Origin: Ailanthus altissimus
Lineage: Eukaryota > Streptophyta > Magnoliopsida > Sapindales > Simaroubaceae
Length of the DNA stretch: 64,000 nt
NCBI GenBank assembly: GCA_946807835.1
Contig: OX327694.1
Location: 9,126,001 to 9,190,000, forward strand
Reading direction: 5' to 3'
The notes beneath the pieces were generated by a model. The model was given only the letters and a program-made list of their open reading frames with translations. It had not been told where the DNA came from and made no database searches. Position 1 is the first letter of the stretch. The number at the start of each line of letters is the position of its first letter. Shown here in pieces: positions 9,687-20,692 of the stretch. The position numbers and the translations under genes are program-made.

Positions 9687-10636
9687 ATGGCGGATGGGAC
9701 TAGAGTACAAGGCAACAATGTCTGGAGGAATCGGTGCAGCAGTTGAAAGAAGCTTGTGAGGTCATGGAATTGAAGGAGTTTTCTCGAAAGATGACATCGA
9801 TCAATCTTAAATTTGATTAGATGGCGGGAAAATCAGGGGCTTCAGGATCGTTATTGGAGGGTGGAAGTCTTATCCCTACAAAACAAGGAATTGAATTTAA
9901 TTCTGCCATGTTTTTCTCTCAAACAAAATTCTCTAAATTGAATTTTCTAATGTTTGAGGGAGAAAATTCCATTGGATGGGTTTATAAGGGTGAACATTTT
10001 TTCAAATACAATGGAGTTGAAGAATTTAACATGGCGGGATTGGCTGTTATAGAACATAGTTGGAAGCAGTTCTCTACTGATTTAATCCAGTTGGTTAGCT
10101 TACTAAATTGTGCTAGACCTTAACAGTAAGGACCTATAAAGAATAGTTAGAAGCGTTGATGGCCAGAACCCAAGGATTACTATAAGATTTTTTCGTACAA
10201 TGAAATTAGATTAAAAGCTACCACAAAAAATTAGGTAGCCATGTTTCAACCAAAATATTAGTTCAAGCGGTGGATTGGCCTTGCTACAGTAGTGAATCAT
10301 GAAGAAAATGGTTAAAGAGGCCAAGGCTTTAAAAAAAAGTAGTGTTTTCTCATATAGAAGTAAAACAGAGCTTTACGGGATAGATTCCTCGAATCAAATG
10401 AATATCTCCTGCAAAAATACAAGAGAGGAGGGATAAGAAGTTGTGCTACTATTCTAACAAAAAATTTGAACTTGGGCATAGGTGTAAACAACGACATATT
10501 TACTTGTTGAAAAGAAAAGAAAAGAAAAGAAAAGAAACTGATGATAGAGATAACGAAATAGAAACTCATAAAGAGGATTCTTTGGTGTCTTTTCATGCAT
10601 TGGAGGAGTGTTGGGGTTTAAATTGGATCGGGTGTC
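9687..10636 (+). pseudogene. gypsy-1 gag with zinc knuckle
   Basis: ATG at 9687 (MADGTRVQG). With stops and shifts, the plus strand reads through a gag core (KLNFLMFEGENSIGWVYKG, EHFFKYNGVEEFNMAGLAV). Near 10440 a zinc knuckle follows whose second cysteine is changed (CYYSNKKFELGHRCKQR), then the linker SLVSFHALEE that normally precedes the protease. LTR-A copy 1 interrupts the frame at 10637. Typical of Ty3/gypsy elements whose gag and pol are one frame. Confidence 0.75.
10509..10537. repeat. (GAAAA)n microsatellite
   Basis: Five to six copies of GAAAA inside the degenerate gypsy-1 gag. Confidence 0.9.
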
Positions 10637-13600
10637 TGTAAAATGCAAGTACGTGTCACATATTATGTAGCGAAAGTATAATATATATTTTAAAATTATA
10701 TAAATATAAATAATTTTATCAATAACAAAAATTATACTTTGAATGAATTATTGTTGATGTTGAATAAATAAATCTCAAAGTCTCACCTTAAAATATTTTT
10801 TTGAATAAATTTAGTTCTTGACATAAGTGAGATTTACAGCTTAATGCTTAAGCCCCATAGAACTTTCTAATTTGGCCAAATATAGTTCAAGAGAAAAATA
10901 CAATTCTTTTTTCTATTTCTCTTAAGCTTTTAATTATTCTAAGTTATCAAATGTACACTTGTCACCATCTTAAACAATGCTTAACCATTAAGTATTATTA
11001 GAATAATCTAAGTGATTGACAAATATCCAACACTTATTCAAGTATTATCCAAAGTTTAACCATTAAGTTTTTATTAAAATAATCATGTATATGATAAGTA
11101 TCTCACACTTGTCCAAGTACTATACAAAATTTATCTTTTAAGACTTAGTGATGTGTCAATCCCAAAAGGTCCCAATGCCAAATCCTACTTATCCTTTAAA
11201 TTTTTTGATTGAACTCGTCGATCTAGTCTACTACTCCAGTGCTCAATGAGTACAATTCATATTGTGAGACTTTCTAAATTTACACCTAGTTAATTTTATA
11301 AAACTCTTTTACAAGTCCATGAACAATACTTCACACACGTTACAAATATTATAAAGTGGCACGTTAAACCATATAAGTTAAGATTAAAAGATATACGTAT
11401 AGTCCCTCCATCACCTATATCTCGAAAGAACATAGGCATAAATCATCACCATCAAATTTCTATATGCTTGACCATGAACTTATTTTCAAATTTGTATTTT
11501 CATAAACAATATCTGTAAATATTTTTACAATATTTTTTAACCTTACGAAAAACTTTTTTCGGAATTATTGCTTAAGGCACAAGATTTCCTAAAATACAAT
11601 CTCGAAGCATCATACTATAAACTCACCTATATGAGTTAACGGATCCCATATCTATACATATCGACTCTATGAGCATTGATTGGTGCTATAGTAACTAAAC
11701 GCAAGCGCAAGCTATCGTATCAAGTAATATAAGATTCAAGTCTAAATATCTTTTCCACAGGGATTATGTGATCTAATTCTTCAATCAATTACTAAAATTA
11801 TATCTACTTAACTTTTATTCAAAAAAATCAAAATCTGAAATTTAATTAATTAACCTAATTCTATCAAATTAAACTAAACTTAAATGCAAACAAACAAATA
11901 AATAAATTCACCAAAGGATAATAATCTAGGGTATAGACTCATCCCCTAGTATTTTATTGGATTCATTAACCACTTAATTCATCCCTTAATATAAATTGTG
12001 GCCTTAAACATTAATCTTATCACAAGCCTTTATCGATGGTCAAGTGACTATTTTACGCATTCTAACAATCACCTATATGTCTATGGTAATCAAATTAGAA
12101 TGTAATTCATTAAAATCAAGTTTAAATTATACCATTCATGCCACCTGGGTATATGTCTATCTTAGATGGAACTCATAGTTGTTTCCCTATTATCATACAT
12201 CAAACTATCATAGGCTAAACACATAAATCCCTTTGTCAAGTTCATCATAGTTTCTCAATCATTCAAAATATTAGTCAGATATAATGAAAGCAATAAACAC
12301 AAGATAGAATGAATCAATTGTATGTATTAAGTTCATAAACTAAGAATCAATGAAATCTGATTACATACTAGGTTCAAAAATCTAACCTTAAAAATAAAAA
12401 CTTAAGTCATGGTGAAATAAAGAGTTCTAAAACTTATCAAAAATATAGAAAACTAGAAAGATAAAGAGTTGAAGAGATAAAACTAATTTTTCTGTAGTCT
12501 CCAATCTACTAGTCTTCTTGATTCTTCAAAAATTACTCTTTCTCTCTCTTCTTCTCTCTCCTCTTGATTCTTTAATTAGGCTTTTTGATCTTCTATTTAT
12601 AGGTTTTATGTTTTCAAATTAAGGTAAAACATAAAATACAAAATCAGTTTAACAGTACTATTCACACACAATTGTTCATACACTATTCACGCAACGCCAC
12701 GGCACTAGATTCTGGGCACGGGGGCACTATACATACTATTTATAAGTGCCGCGGCGCTCATTTTTAGGCATTGCGGCATTGGGCATTGTAGCACAAATAT
12801 TATAGCTAGGCATTATAGCAAGGTATTGTATTAATTTACTATAGCAGGGTATTATAGCAATTTGATATTTTTGACTTATTTTTATTAGATTTTCATTCTT
12901 ATTTGCTCAATTGACCCCAAACTATAAAATAACAATAAAATATATAAAAAGCCAAATAATCTAAATTTTAACGAACAAATATTAAGCTTGAAAGATGAAA
13001 ACATTAAACCTAATTAACCCTTATCAAGCATCGGATCATATTTAACAACATTGAGAGGTCAGACCATGAAAGATCTCTAACATGTATGAAATCAAAGTAT
13101 AGAGGATCACTCACATACCTACTGCAATGCTAAGGTAAAAGGACCACAAATACTATTCAACTTGAGAAGACCTTCTTTTGACGGCTCTATAGGATATTTA
13201 TTAGAGATCCTCATAAGTCTAGTCAGTACTCAAACCTTACTAAGTACCTGTATGCCTATACGAGCTTCCACTAAGCTCAAAGTCTACTAAGACTAACTGT
13301 TTGGATAATCTAGATATAGACATATATTAATCCGGAAGGAATACCAATTAACATGTGTTGGCAACCATAGATCAGGAATAATATTTTTATAGAATATATT
13401 ACAAAATGACATTTCTTATTACCATTTGTAACTTCTTGCAATTATGTCATTACTAATATATTCTTTGGTCTTTATCCCAATTCAAACAAGGTTCTAACTC
13501 TTAGAATGCTAAGTCTTAACACTAATCTAAACTCTTTTAGATCAAATCTAAACTCTTTTATATCTACAATGTCTAAAAAGTAACAAGTTTAGTATCATAT

Positions 13601-13691
13601 AAAAAATATTAACAATTTATTAAAATATACATTGTATAAATATCAATATATTTGTACAAAATGGAATAAAACATAAGCATTATCTCCAACA
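10637..13691 (-). repeat. LTR-A copy 1, solo copia LTR inserted in gypsy-1
   Basis: Runs from TGTAAAATGC to CTCCAACA and matches in order the LTR of copia-2 (26916-29350): the GTGCTCAATGAGTAC box, the ATACGTATAGTCC box, the GACGGCTCTATAGGATAT box and the terminal CAACA. Gypsy-1 gag lies to its left and gypsy-1 protease to its right, with no internal copia sequence, so it is a solo LTR. About 1.35 kb of its length is a second solo LTR (11677-13026). A target duplication is not evident. Confidence 0.75.
11677..13026 (-). repeat. Solo Ty3/gypsy LTR nested in LTR-A copy 1, TSD AGCAT
   Basis: Starts TGATTGGTGC and ends CTTATCA, flanked by a perfect 5-bp duplication AGCAT (11672-11676 and 13027-13031). 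The LTR-A sequence on either side joins cleanly when the insert is removed. On the reverse strand the right end has the CCCTGTGGAAAAG and TTACTTGATACGATAGCTTG series typical of Athila/Tat-like LTR ends. It contains a cluster of the GC-rich palindromic motif (12690-12845). Confidence 0.85.
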
Positions 13692-14292
13692 AAGAAATGC
13701 CTCTCATCAAACTATAAGGATTGTAGGAAATATCAAGAACTAAGGTATTATAATCTTGTTGATTCTGGAAGCACACTTAACCTTTTAGATGTTCTAGTGG
13801 CTAAACGTACAGGTGTGAAGTGTGACAAGATAAACCATAAATGGTAGTATTGGCTAATGGCACCAAATTTGCTAATATTATAACTTGTAAGAAATTAATT
13901 TGAAGCATGCAAGGAAAGGATTTTAGAGTAGATATGAGGTTTATTCCCTTAGGGGGATGTGATACGATGCTAAGGATCTAATGACTATCTTATTTGGATA
14001 TAATAATGTATGATTTTAAGAATTTCTAGATGAGTTCAAGTGTGAAGGAAGGAGAATGGTGTTAAAAGGGTCAACAATTAAACTTTTAAAGTTAGTTTTA
14101 GCAACTCATATGGTAAAGGAAGTTAAACAAGTACCCTAAGTGGTTGTTGTCTATATTGCTTTCATTATTAACAGAACTATATGTTATCTCTTCTACTATT
14201 GCAGGAAGTTGCTAAGGAAAAGCCAAAAGAATCGCATCTTTTTATCAGATAAATACAAAGAATTATGTTTGGAACCTAAGGGTTTATTACCA
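13692..14292 (+). pseudogene. gypsy-1 second segment: protease to RT start
   Basis: An aspartic protease active site is readable as LVDSGSTLNLLDVLVAKRTG (13755-13815), then the FIPLGGCDM equivalent near 13935. The RT N-terminal signature follows as CLEPKGLLPPRSG near 14265-14310. Frequent stops and frameshifts make it dead. The segment continues the gag at 10636 and is cut off by the copia-1 5' LTR. Confidence 0.75.
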
Positions 14293-14738
14293 CCTAGGTC
14301 TGGGCATCGTGGCTCTGGAACTCTAGATTGTAGCGCCACTGTGTCAAGCGTGACTAATGACCCCTAAAATCTCCTAAGTTATGTAGAACACCCCTATCTT
14401 ATTCCCACTCAGATTATGATTTACCTAGTATGTCTATAACCTATATAAAGGCTTTATTTTGACTTGAGAATACATTACAACATAATCATAACACAATTAT
14501 ATAAAATAGAGAAACCCTAGAGAAATATTAGAGTAAAAAGTTTTTTGTGAGCATGGTGACTCTTATAAAAGACATATTTTGTGAGTGCTTTTATGATTCA
14601 ATAATAAGAAGAGAGATCTTGATCCACGTGGATGTAGGCAAGTTGTCGAACCGTATAAATTGCTGGTGTGTTTTCTTATATTCTTTCAATTGTTTGCTGC
14701 ATTATTATACTTATGTGAATCACTTCTACCTCGTAACA
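14293..14738 (+). repeat. copia-1 5' LTR (5' truncated)
   Basis: Matches the 3' LTR from about 30830 onward: GACTAATGACCCCTAA, CCTATATAAAGGCTTTATTTT (TATA region near 14445), GAGAATACAT, TGTGAGTGCTTTT, GCTGCATTATTATACTT, ending GTAACA. The first 90 or so bases present in the 3' LTR are missing. Confidence 0.8.
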
Positions 14739-14741
14739 AAT

Positions 14742-14753
14742 TGGTATCATAGC
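14742..14753 (+). other. copia-1 primer-binding site
   Basis: TGGTATCATAGC, one mismatch from the initiator tRNA-Met complement, lies three bases after the LTR end. Confidence 0.8.
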
Positions 14754-14785
14754 AAAGATTTCAGCAGTCATAATTACACCCAAGT

Positions 14786-16439
14786 ATGAAGTTGAGAAAT
14801 TCTATAGTATGAATATTTTTAATCTGTGGAAGGTCAAGGTGACAACATTACTGATGAGTCAAAGATTAGGCTTGGCCCTAAAGGAGAGACAGTAGCTCCA
14901 TCTAGTGAAGAAGAAAAGCCAGGGTCATCAAAATCTGAAGTCGAGAAGAAAGACATTCAAGAAAGGGCTCATAGTATAATCGTTCTATTATTAAGTGATG
15001 AGATTTTTAAGGAAGTTGCTGGTGAGAAGACGGTTATTAGTCTTTGGAAGAAGTTGTATGATCTTTATATAACAAAATTATTGGCCAACCATTTACATAT
15101 ATAGAAGAAACTTTATCAGTTGTCATTGTTTGAGCAGACACCAATAAAAGACTATATAGATGTCTTCAACAAAATCATAATTGTTTTAGAGACCATCAAT
15201 GTAAAGATAAAAGATGAAGAAAGGCGATCATCCTGCTGAGCTTTCTTCCTCGTAGTTATGAGCACTTTGTTGATACGCAGCTTTATGGCAGAGAGAGTTT
15301 AACTATAAAAGATGTCTGATCATCATTAAACTCAAAGTAATTGAAAAAGTAGATATGGGCTAATGCAGAAAGGTTATCTGCAAGAGGACAACCTTCACAT
15401 AGAGATGAAAAGAAGAAAGGCTCGAGATTGAAGTGCAGGGGTACTACTAGGACGTGCTATTACTATAAAAAAAAAAGGAAACTTCATAAATGATTATTCT
15501 GAGAAGAAAGAAAAGGACAAGAAGAGAAATGCGGATGCTGCCTTAGTTTATGATGATAGCTATGACAACGTAGAGGCTCTTGTCACTTTTGATGGTAAGA
15601 ACTCTGACCAATAGGTTATAGATTCTGATTGTATATTCTATATGTGCCCAAATAAGTCACTATTTTTTAATTTCCAATACATTAATGGTGGTAAGGTATT
15701 AATGGGTAATGACATAACTTGTCAAGCGATGAGATTGGCAGTGTTAGACTTAGGTTAAATGATAGGAGAGTGAGAGATTTATTAGAAGTTAGGTATGTTC
15801 CTGACCTCAAGAGGAACTTGATCTTACTAGGGATGTTAGACTAAAATGGGCATTCTATTAGAGTTGATGGAGGGGTTATAAGAGTGTTGAAAGGTTCTAT
15901 AGTTGTGATGAGAGATAAAAGGCGTAAAGATATATATGTGCTAAAAGGAGAGGCAGAGAGTGGTTCTGCATCATTTTCTATTACTGATAAGAATATACAA
16001 ACTTAGTTATGGCATTTAAGGTTAGCTCACCTAAGGGAAAGGAACCTAAAGGATTATATGATCAAAAGAGGTTTGGTAAAGATAAGTTCTAGCTATTAGA
16101 GTTTTGTGAGCATTATATGCTAGAGAAAGCACATAGGGTAAGGTTTAATACCAGAGAGCACACAAAAATAGGACTCTTAATTAAATATACTTGGATCTTT
16201 GGGGACTAGCACAAATAGTCATTTTTGGTAGGGCAAGGTATTTTCTCACATTCAGTAATCATTATTCAAGGAATCTGTGAGTATACATGTTGAAGAGCAA
16301 GGACCAGGTATTTAAGACGTTCAAAACACGAAAGGCCTTTGTTGAGAATCAAACTGGCATAAAGATTAAGAGGCTAAGGGCTGACAATGGCCTCAAGTAT
16401 TGCAACAAGGAGTTTAATGGCATTTGCGCTAAGTATAGG
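14786..16439 (+). pseudogene. copia-1 gag, protease and integrase N-terminal part
   Basis: With stops and shifts: the gag start (KYEVEKFYSMN then FNLWKVKV), the UBN2-type core (KLYDLYITKLLANHLHI, QLSLFEQTPIKDYIDVFN), a gag C-terminus near 15240-15320, the protease region (SDCIFYMCPNKSLFF near 15630), a GAG-pre-integrase block (LWHLRLAHLRERNLK near 16005) and the integrase core start (ADNGLKYCNKEFNG near 16385). It ends at the TGATGAGCAC start of gypsy-2. At least six in-frame stops. Confidence 0.8.
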
Positions 16440-16839
16440 TGATGAGCACATTAAAATTTATATTTATTAAAAGATTCAGTCACCATTTAATGTCACTAAT
16501 TTTAGCATTTTTTTAGGCTTGAAATAAAATATTGTCCTTAAATTATGATTAATGAATGTTATTTGCACAGGTTTAGGTAAAATAGACGTAACTCTCAATA
16601 TAGAAATCAAAACAAATAAATTCTTGAACTCGGAGTAACATGACTCAATCTTACACAAACTTAAAGAATAGTTAAAAAGTCAAATCCAATATGTTATAGG
16701 CCAAATATTGGGATACAACCGAATTGGGTTACAACTTTCGCTTAAGTTGACCTACCTCACGTATTTAGATCGTATTTCATAAAATACGTACCCAGTCGGT
16801 ATAATTCTTGAAGCTGTGAAATACTGACTCAATTATCAT

Positions 16840-17110
16840 TTTCTTTTATATATTTATTGTACCTTATTTTATTTTATTTTATTTATTTATTGTACTCTGT
16901 AGTTTATTTTCTTTTATTTATTTATTGTACTTTGCAGTTTATTTTCTTTTATTTACTTATTGTACTTTGTAATTTATTTTTTTTTATTTAGTTATTGAAT
17001 TTTATATTTTTCTTTTCTTTTATTTATTTATTGTACCTTATTTTATTTTTTATGTTATTTATTTATTGTACTTTACAGTTTATTATCTTTTGTTCATTTA
17101 TTGTATTTTT
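16840..17110. repeat. T-rich tandem repeats in gypsy-2 leader
   Basis: About five degenerate units of roughly 50 bases built on TTTATTTATTGTACTTTGCAG and TTTATTTTCTTTTATTTA. They lie between the LTR and gag. Confidence 0.75.
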
Positions 17111-17279
17111 TTTATATATTTTATGATTGATCTTACCACCTAACTCAATTTTTATTTCTTGTTGTGTTTTATTTCATTTTTTGTATTTTATCTCCATTTC
17201 ATGGTTGGTTTTACCACTTAACTCATTTTTTTTTCTTTTGTTCACTTCTTAATTCTTCATTGAGAATTTTCTTCACTTC

Positions 17280-18300
17280 TTGTATTCTATGCATCGACTT
17301 AGAGACAAACGAGGAGGATTTGTGAGAGAAGTAGAACTAGAACCATCACCACAATTTGTAAGGGAAGAGAATTCACCATCTAGTTCATCTTGTAATTCTA
17401 ACATAATGAGCCAACACGAGGATAACCCCATTAGGACTCTAAAAGATTACTTGCATCTTGCTCACATAGCCATACCATCATGCATTATATTTCCACCTAA
17501 CATACGACATTCAGATTTTAAACCTAGAATGATATAACTTATTCCTACTTTTCATGGTCTAGATAGTGAAAATCTTTATATACATTTTAGTGAATTTGAA
17601 GAGGTAATTGCCACCTTCCATAGCCAACCTGTAGCCATAGATAATGTTAGGCTTAAAGTTTTTTTCTTCTTTGAAAGACAAAGCAGAGAGTTGACTATAC
17701 TCTTTGAGGCCGATGTCTATAGGAACTTGGGTAAAAATGACCCAAGAATTTTTCAATAAATACTTTCGATAACACAAAACTAATGGCTTGAAAAGACAAA
17801 TTTTTTTCTTTCCCTAAAAAGACAGTGAAACCTTATATCAATCTTTGGAAAGGTTTAAAGAGTTGCTAAATCTGTGCCTTCACCATGGGTATGAAAATTG
17901 ACGCTTAGTTAGCTATTTTTATGAGCGACTCACAATTAGAGAGTGCCAATTTGTTAAAATGATGTGTAATGGGAATTTTCTTCACAAAGATCATGAGGAA
18001 GCCATAGAATTCCTTAATGACTTAGCTTAACAAGCCCATACATAGACTGGACCTAACGCTACTGAAAGCACAAATAAGTCACCACCTAGTAGAGTTTTTC
18101 ATCTTAGGGAAGAAGATAGCCTTAAAGCCCAGTTAGAATTCTTAACTATGGAATTAGAGGCTTTGAAAACCAAAGATAGAAGGGTTACCCATACGATTGC
18201 TAGAGTTAGGTCACATGATGTTTGTTTTGTCTATGGAGGAACGGAACACTTAGCTTAGGATTGCCTTACTTATAGTGAGATGAGAGTGATATATGAGGAA
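17280..18300 (+). pseudogene. gypsy-2 gag
   Basis: Opens RLRDKRGGFVRE, then IPSCIIFPPNIRHSDFKP, IPTFHGLDSENLYIHFSEFE, VRLKFFFF, a degenerate middle region and NGNFLHKDHEEAIEFLNDLA. It ends with a broken zinc-knuckle region (VCFVYGGTEHLA near 18220-18250). The FHGLDxENxYxHxxEFE series is characteristic of Athila-like gag. Several stops and frameshifts. Confidence 0.8.
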
Positions 18301-18652
18301 TAATGTAATGCTCTAGTGATGTACAAGAAGTCTTATTCACCATACTCTGAAACCTATAATCCTAGCTGGAGAAACCACATAAACTTTAGTTGGAATTCTG
18401 ACCAACAAGCCAACAACCATTGAAAATAAGAACAATAAGCACTCAAGTCTTATGTTGCACCTCAATATAATTAGAAGTCATTTCAAGGATACATTTCAAG
18501 CATTTATGGAGGCATAAAGTAAGACTAATAAAAAATTTAAAATAGTTATTGCGTAGGTGGTAGACAAAAACAAAGAAATCAAGAGTTAAATCACTAAGTT
18601 AACGCAAGGTAAGTTTTCATCTCAACCTTAATCCAATCTAAAAGGACAATTC

Positions 18653-20270
18653 ATGGCACAAGCTTTTACTTCTGATGCACAAAATCTCAAAGAAGTCAAT
18701 GCCATTACTACTCGAAGTGGTAAGATTGTGAGTGAGCCCACTTCTTTAACTAATACATTTGTGAGTAGTAAAGATGCCCCCCTTGAAAAAGAAGCCACAG
18801 TGAACAAAGAGACTAAAAATAAGTTTTCAATCCCAGTGCCTTTTTCCTAAACTCTTCGACTTGTTGGAAAAAATTCATAAATTCAATGTGATATTTTAGA
18901 ACATTTGAAACAAGTTAAGATTAATCTTTCCTTGTTGCATTTGATTAAACAGGTTCCAACGTATGCCAAAGTTATCAAGGATTAGTGCAGTATCAAAAGA
19001 AAACACCATGTAATGAAAACTACATTATAGGTAGAGCAGGTAAGTGCAGTGATTAAACAAAAGACACTACCCAAGTATAAAGACCTAGGATGTCCCACAA
19101 TTTTCTGTCAAATTGGGACACATGAGTTTAGTCAAGCTTTGTTGGACTTAGGAGCAAGTGTAAATTTAATGCCTTATTCTATTTACTTGCAATAGGGACT
19201 TAGTGAGATAAACCTACATCTGTAGTCCTACAATTAACTGACTGATTAATCAAGAAACTATGAGAAATAGTATAAGATGTTTTGTTACAAATTGATAAAT
19301 TTTACTACCCTGTTGATTTTCTTGTTTTAGATACTCATTCTGTGGTTAACATGGAGTCTAAAATCCCTCTTATTTTAGGGAGAAAATTTCTTGCTACTAC
19401 TAGCGCTCTTATTAATTGCAAAAATGGTCTAATGAAATTATCTTTTGGGAATATGACTCTTGAGGTGAATATTTTTCATATTGGCAAGCAGCTACGAAAA
19501 GAAGACGAATGCTATCATTTATATATGATAGACACACTTGTAGCAGAGGAAGCTTATAAAAATCAAGGCTCTGATTTTTTAGAAAATCTCATTGATTTTA
19601 AAGAATTGTGTTATCTTGATGAAATAACAGATGTGTTTAGTATTTTTTACTTACAAGATAAAGGGACTCGATTTTGGCAACCACGCTTTGAAGAGTTATC
19701 ACAAGAGAGGGAGAAACTGAAACTATCAAACCTCAAGACACTACAAGTTAAGCTTTCTCCACTACCCAAAGGTTTGAAACACGCATTCTTAGGACCAGGT
19801 AATACCTTTCTTATCATTATTTCTTCTGAACTTAATGTCGAACAAGAGAAAAAATTGATACAATTGTTAAAAGAACATAAGTTTGCACTAGGTTAGACTA
19901 TAGCTGATATTAAAGGTAATTCTCCATTGATATATTCCCATAGAATTGATTTAAAGGAAGGTTCCCAACCCCGTAAAGATCCACAAAGAAGACTTAACCC
20001 AACAATAAAGGAAGTAGTAAAGAAAGAAGTCTTGAAACTATTAGATGCAGGTATAATCTACCTAAATCTTAATAGTCAATAGATCCAACTCAAGTAGTTC
20101 CTAAGAAATCTAGGGTTATTGTTATAGCAAATAAGAATGGGGTACCTGTTCCAACTAGGGTAGTAAGCGATTGGCGAATGTGCATTGATTATAGAAAGTT
20201 AAACACAACCACTAGGAAAGACTATTTTTCATTGCCATTTATCGACCAAATTTTAGAACATGTAGCTGGA
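18653..20270 (+). pseudogene. gypsy-2 gag end, protease and RT N-terminus
   Basis: 18653-18850 carries VNAITTRSGKIVSEP, the conserved block before the Athila protease. The protease active site reads ALLDLGASVNLMPYSIY near 19135-19190. The frame 19282-19896 continues (QIDKFYYPVDFLVLDT, IPLILGRKFLATTSALINC, MTLEVNIFHIGKQ) to the pol linker. The RT start follows with stops (IDLKEGSQPRKDPQRRLNP, LKLLDAGIIY, MCIDYRKLN near 20180-20200). The 204-codon stretch is the longest open piece; it starts with a non-ATG codon and is part of pol, not a separate gene. Confidence 0.8.
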
Positions 20271-20556
20271 CACAACTGTGGTAAAATTCTTAAAAGAAAA
20301 TGTGTTATCTAGGTATGGTACACCACGTGTCATCATTAGTGACCAAGGAACTCATTTATGTAACCATTCTTTTGAAGCTTTGATGCGCAGGTATAGTGTT
20401 CTTCATAAAGTTTTCACTGCTACCATCTACAAATAAATGGACAAGCCGAGCTAGTAAATAGAGAGGTTAAACAAATTTTGAAAAAGACGGTTAACCTGAA
20501 TCGTAAAGATTGATCTCTATGCTTTTCTGATGCATTATGGACATATCTCACTGATA
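20271..20556 (+). pseudogene. gypsy-2 integrase fragment
   Basis: After the RT segment AGHN the sequence jumps to integrase: LSRYGTPRVIISDQGTHLC (20305-20360), then a degenerate equivalent of the HPQTNGQAE block and DALWTYLTDR near 20530. The remaining RT, RNase H and first half of integrase are deleted. Confidence 0.75.
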
Positions 20557-20692
20557 GAGTGTATGGGATCCACCAATACCTTGGTCCACTAGCTGGATGA
20601 CACCTCAAAGCCACTGACATCCCAACACACAATTAAATCTCATGCATGATCTCCAACCGTGTTGAACCTGGGATCTCATCCCTTATAGGCCT

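Larger units (their letters stand above)
9407..10636 (+). mobile_element. gypsy-1, first segment: 5' LTR, primer site and gag
   Basis: Outer shell of the nested block. The 5' LTR, primer-binding site and degenerate gag lie here. The element continues at 13692-14292 (protease to RT start) and 32782-33269 (RT connection and RNase H), where the frames take up again in the right order and orientation. The first interruption is LTR-A copy 1, the second copia-1. The RT palm is missing between the second and third segments. Confidence 0.75.
16440..20556 (+). mobile_element. gypsy-2, Athila-like Ty3/gypsy element
   Basis: Starts TGATGAGCAC inside the copia-1 integrase. It has LTR-like sequence to about 16840, a T-rich repeated leader, then gag, protease, RT start and integrase remnants in Athila order. 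The start resembles that of the solo LTR at 31335 (TGATGAACAC). No primer site and no 3' LTR were found. RT and RNase H are deleted between about 20270 and 20280. The right side is replaced by LTR-A copy 2. Confidence 0.75.
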
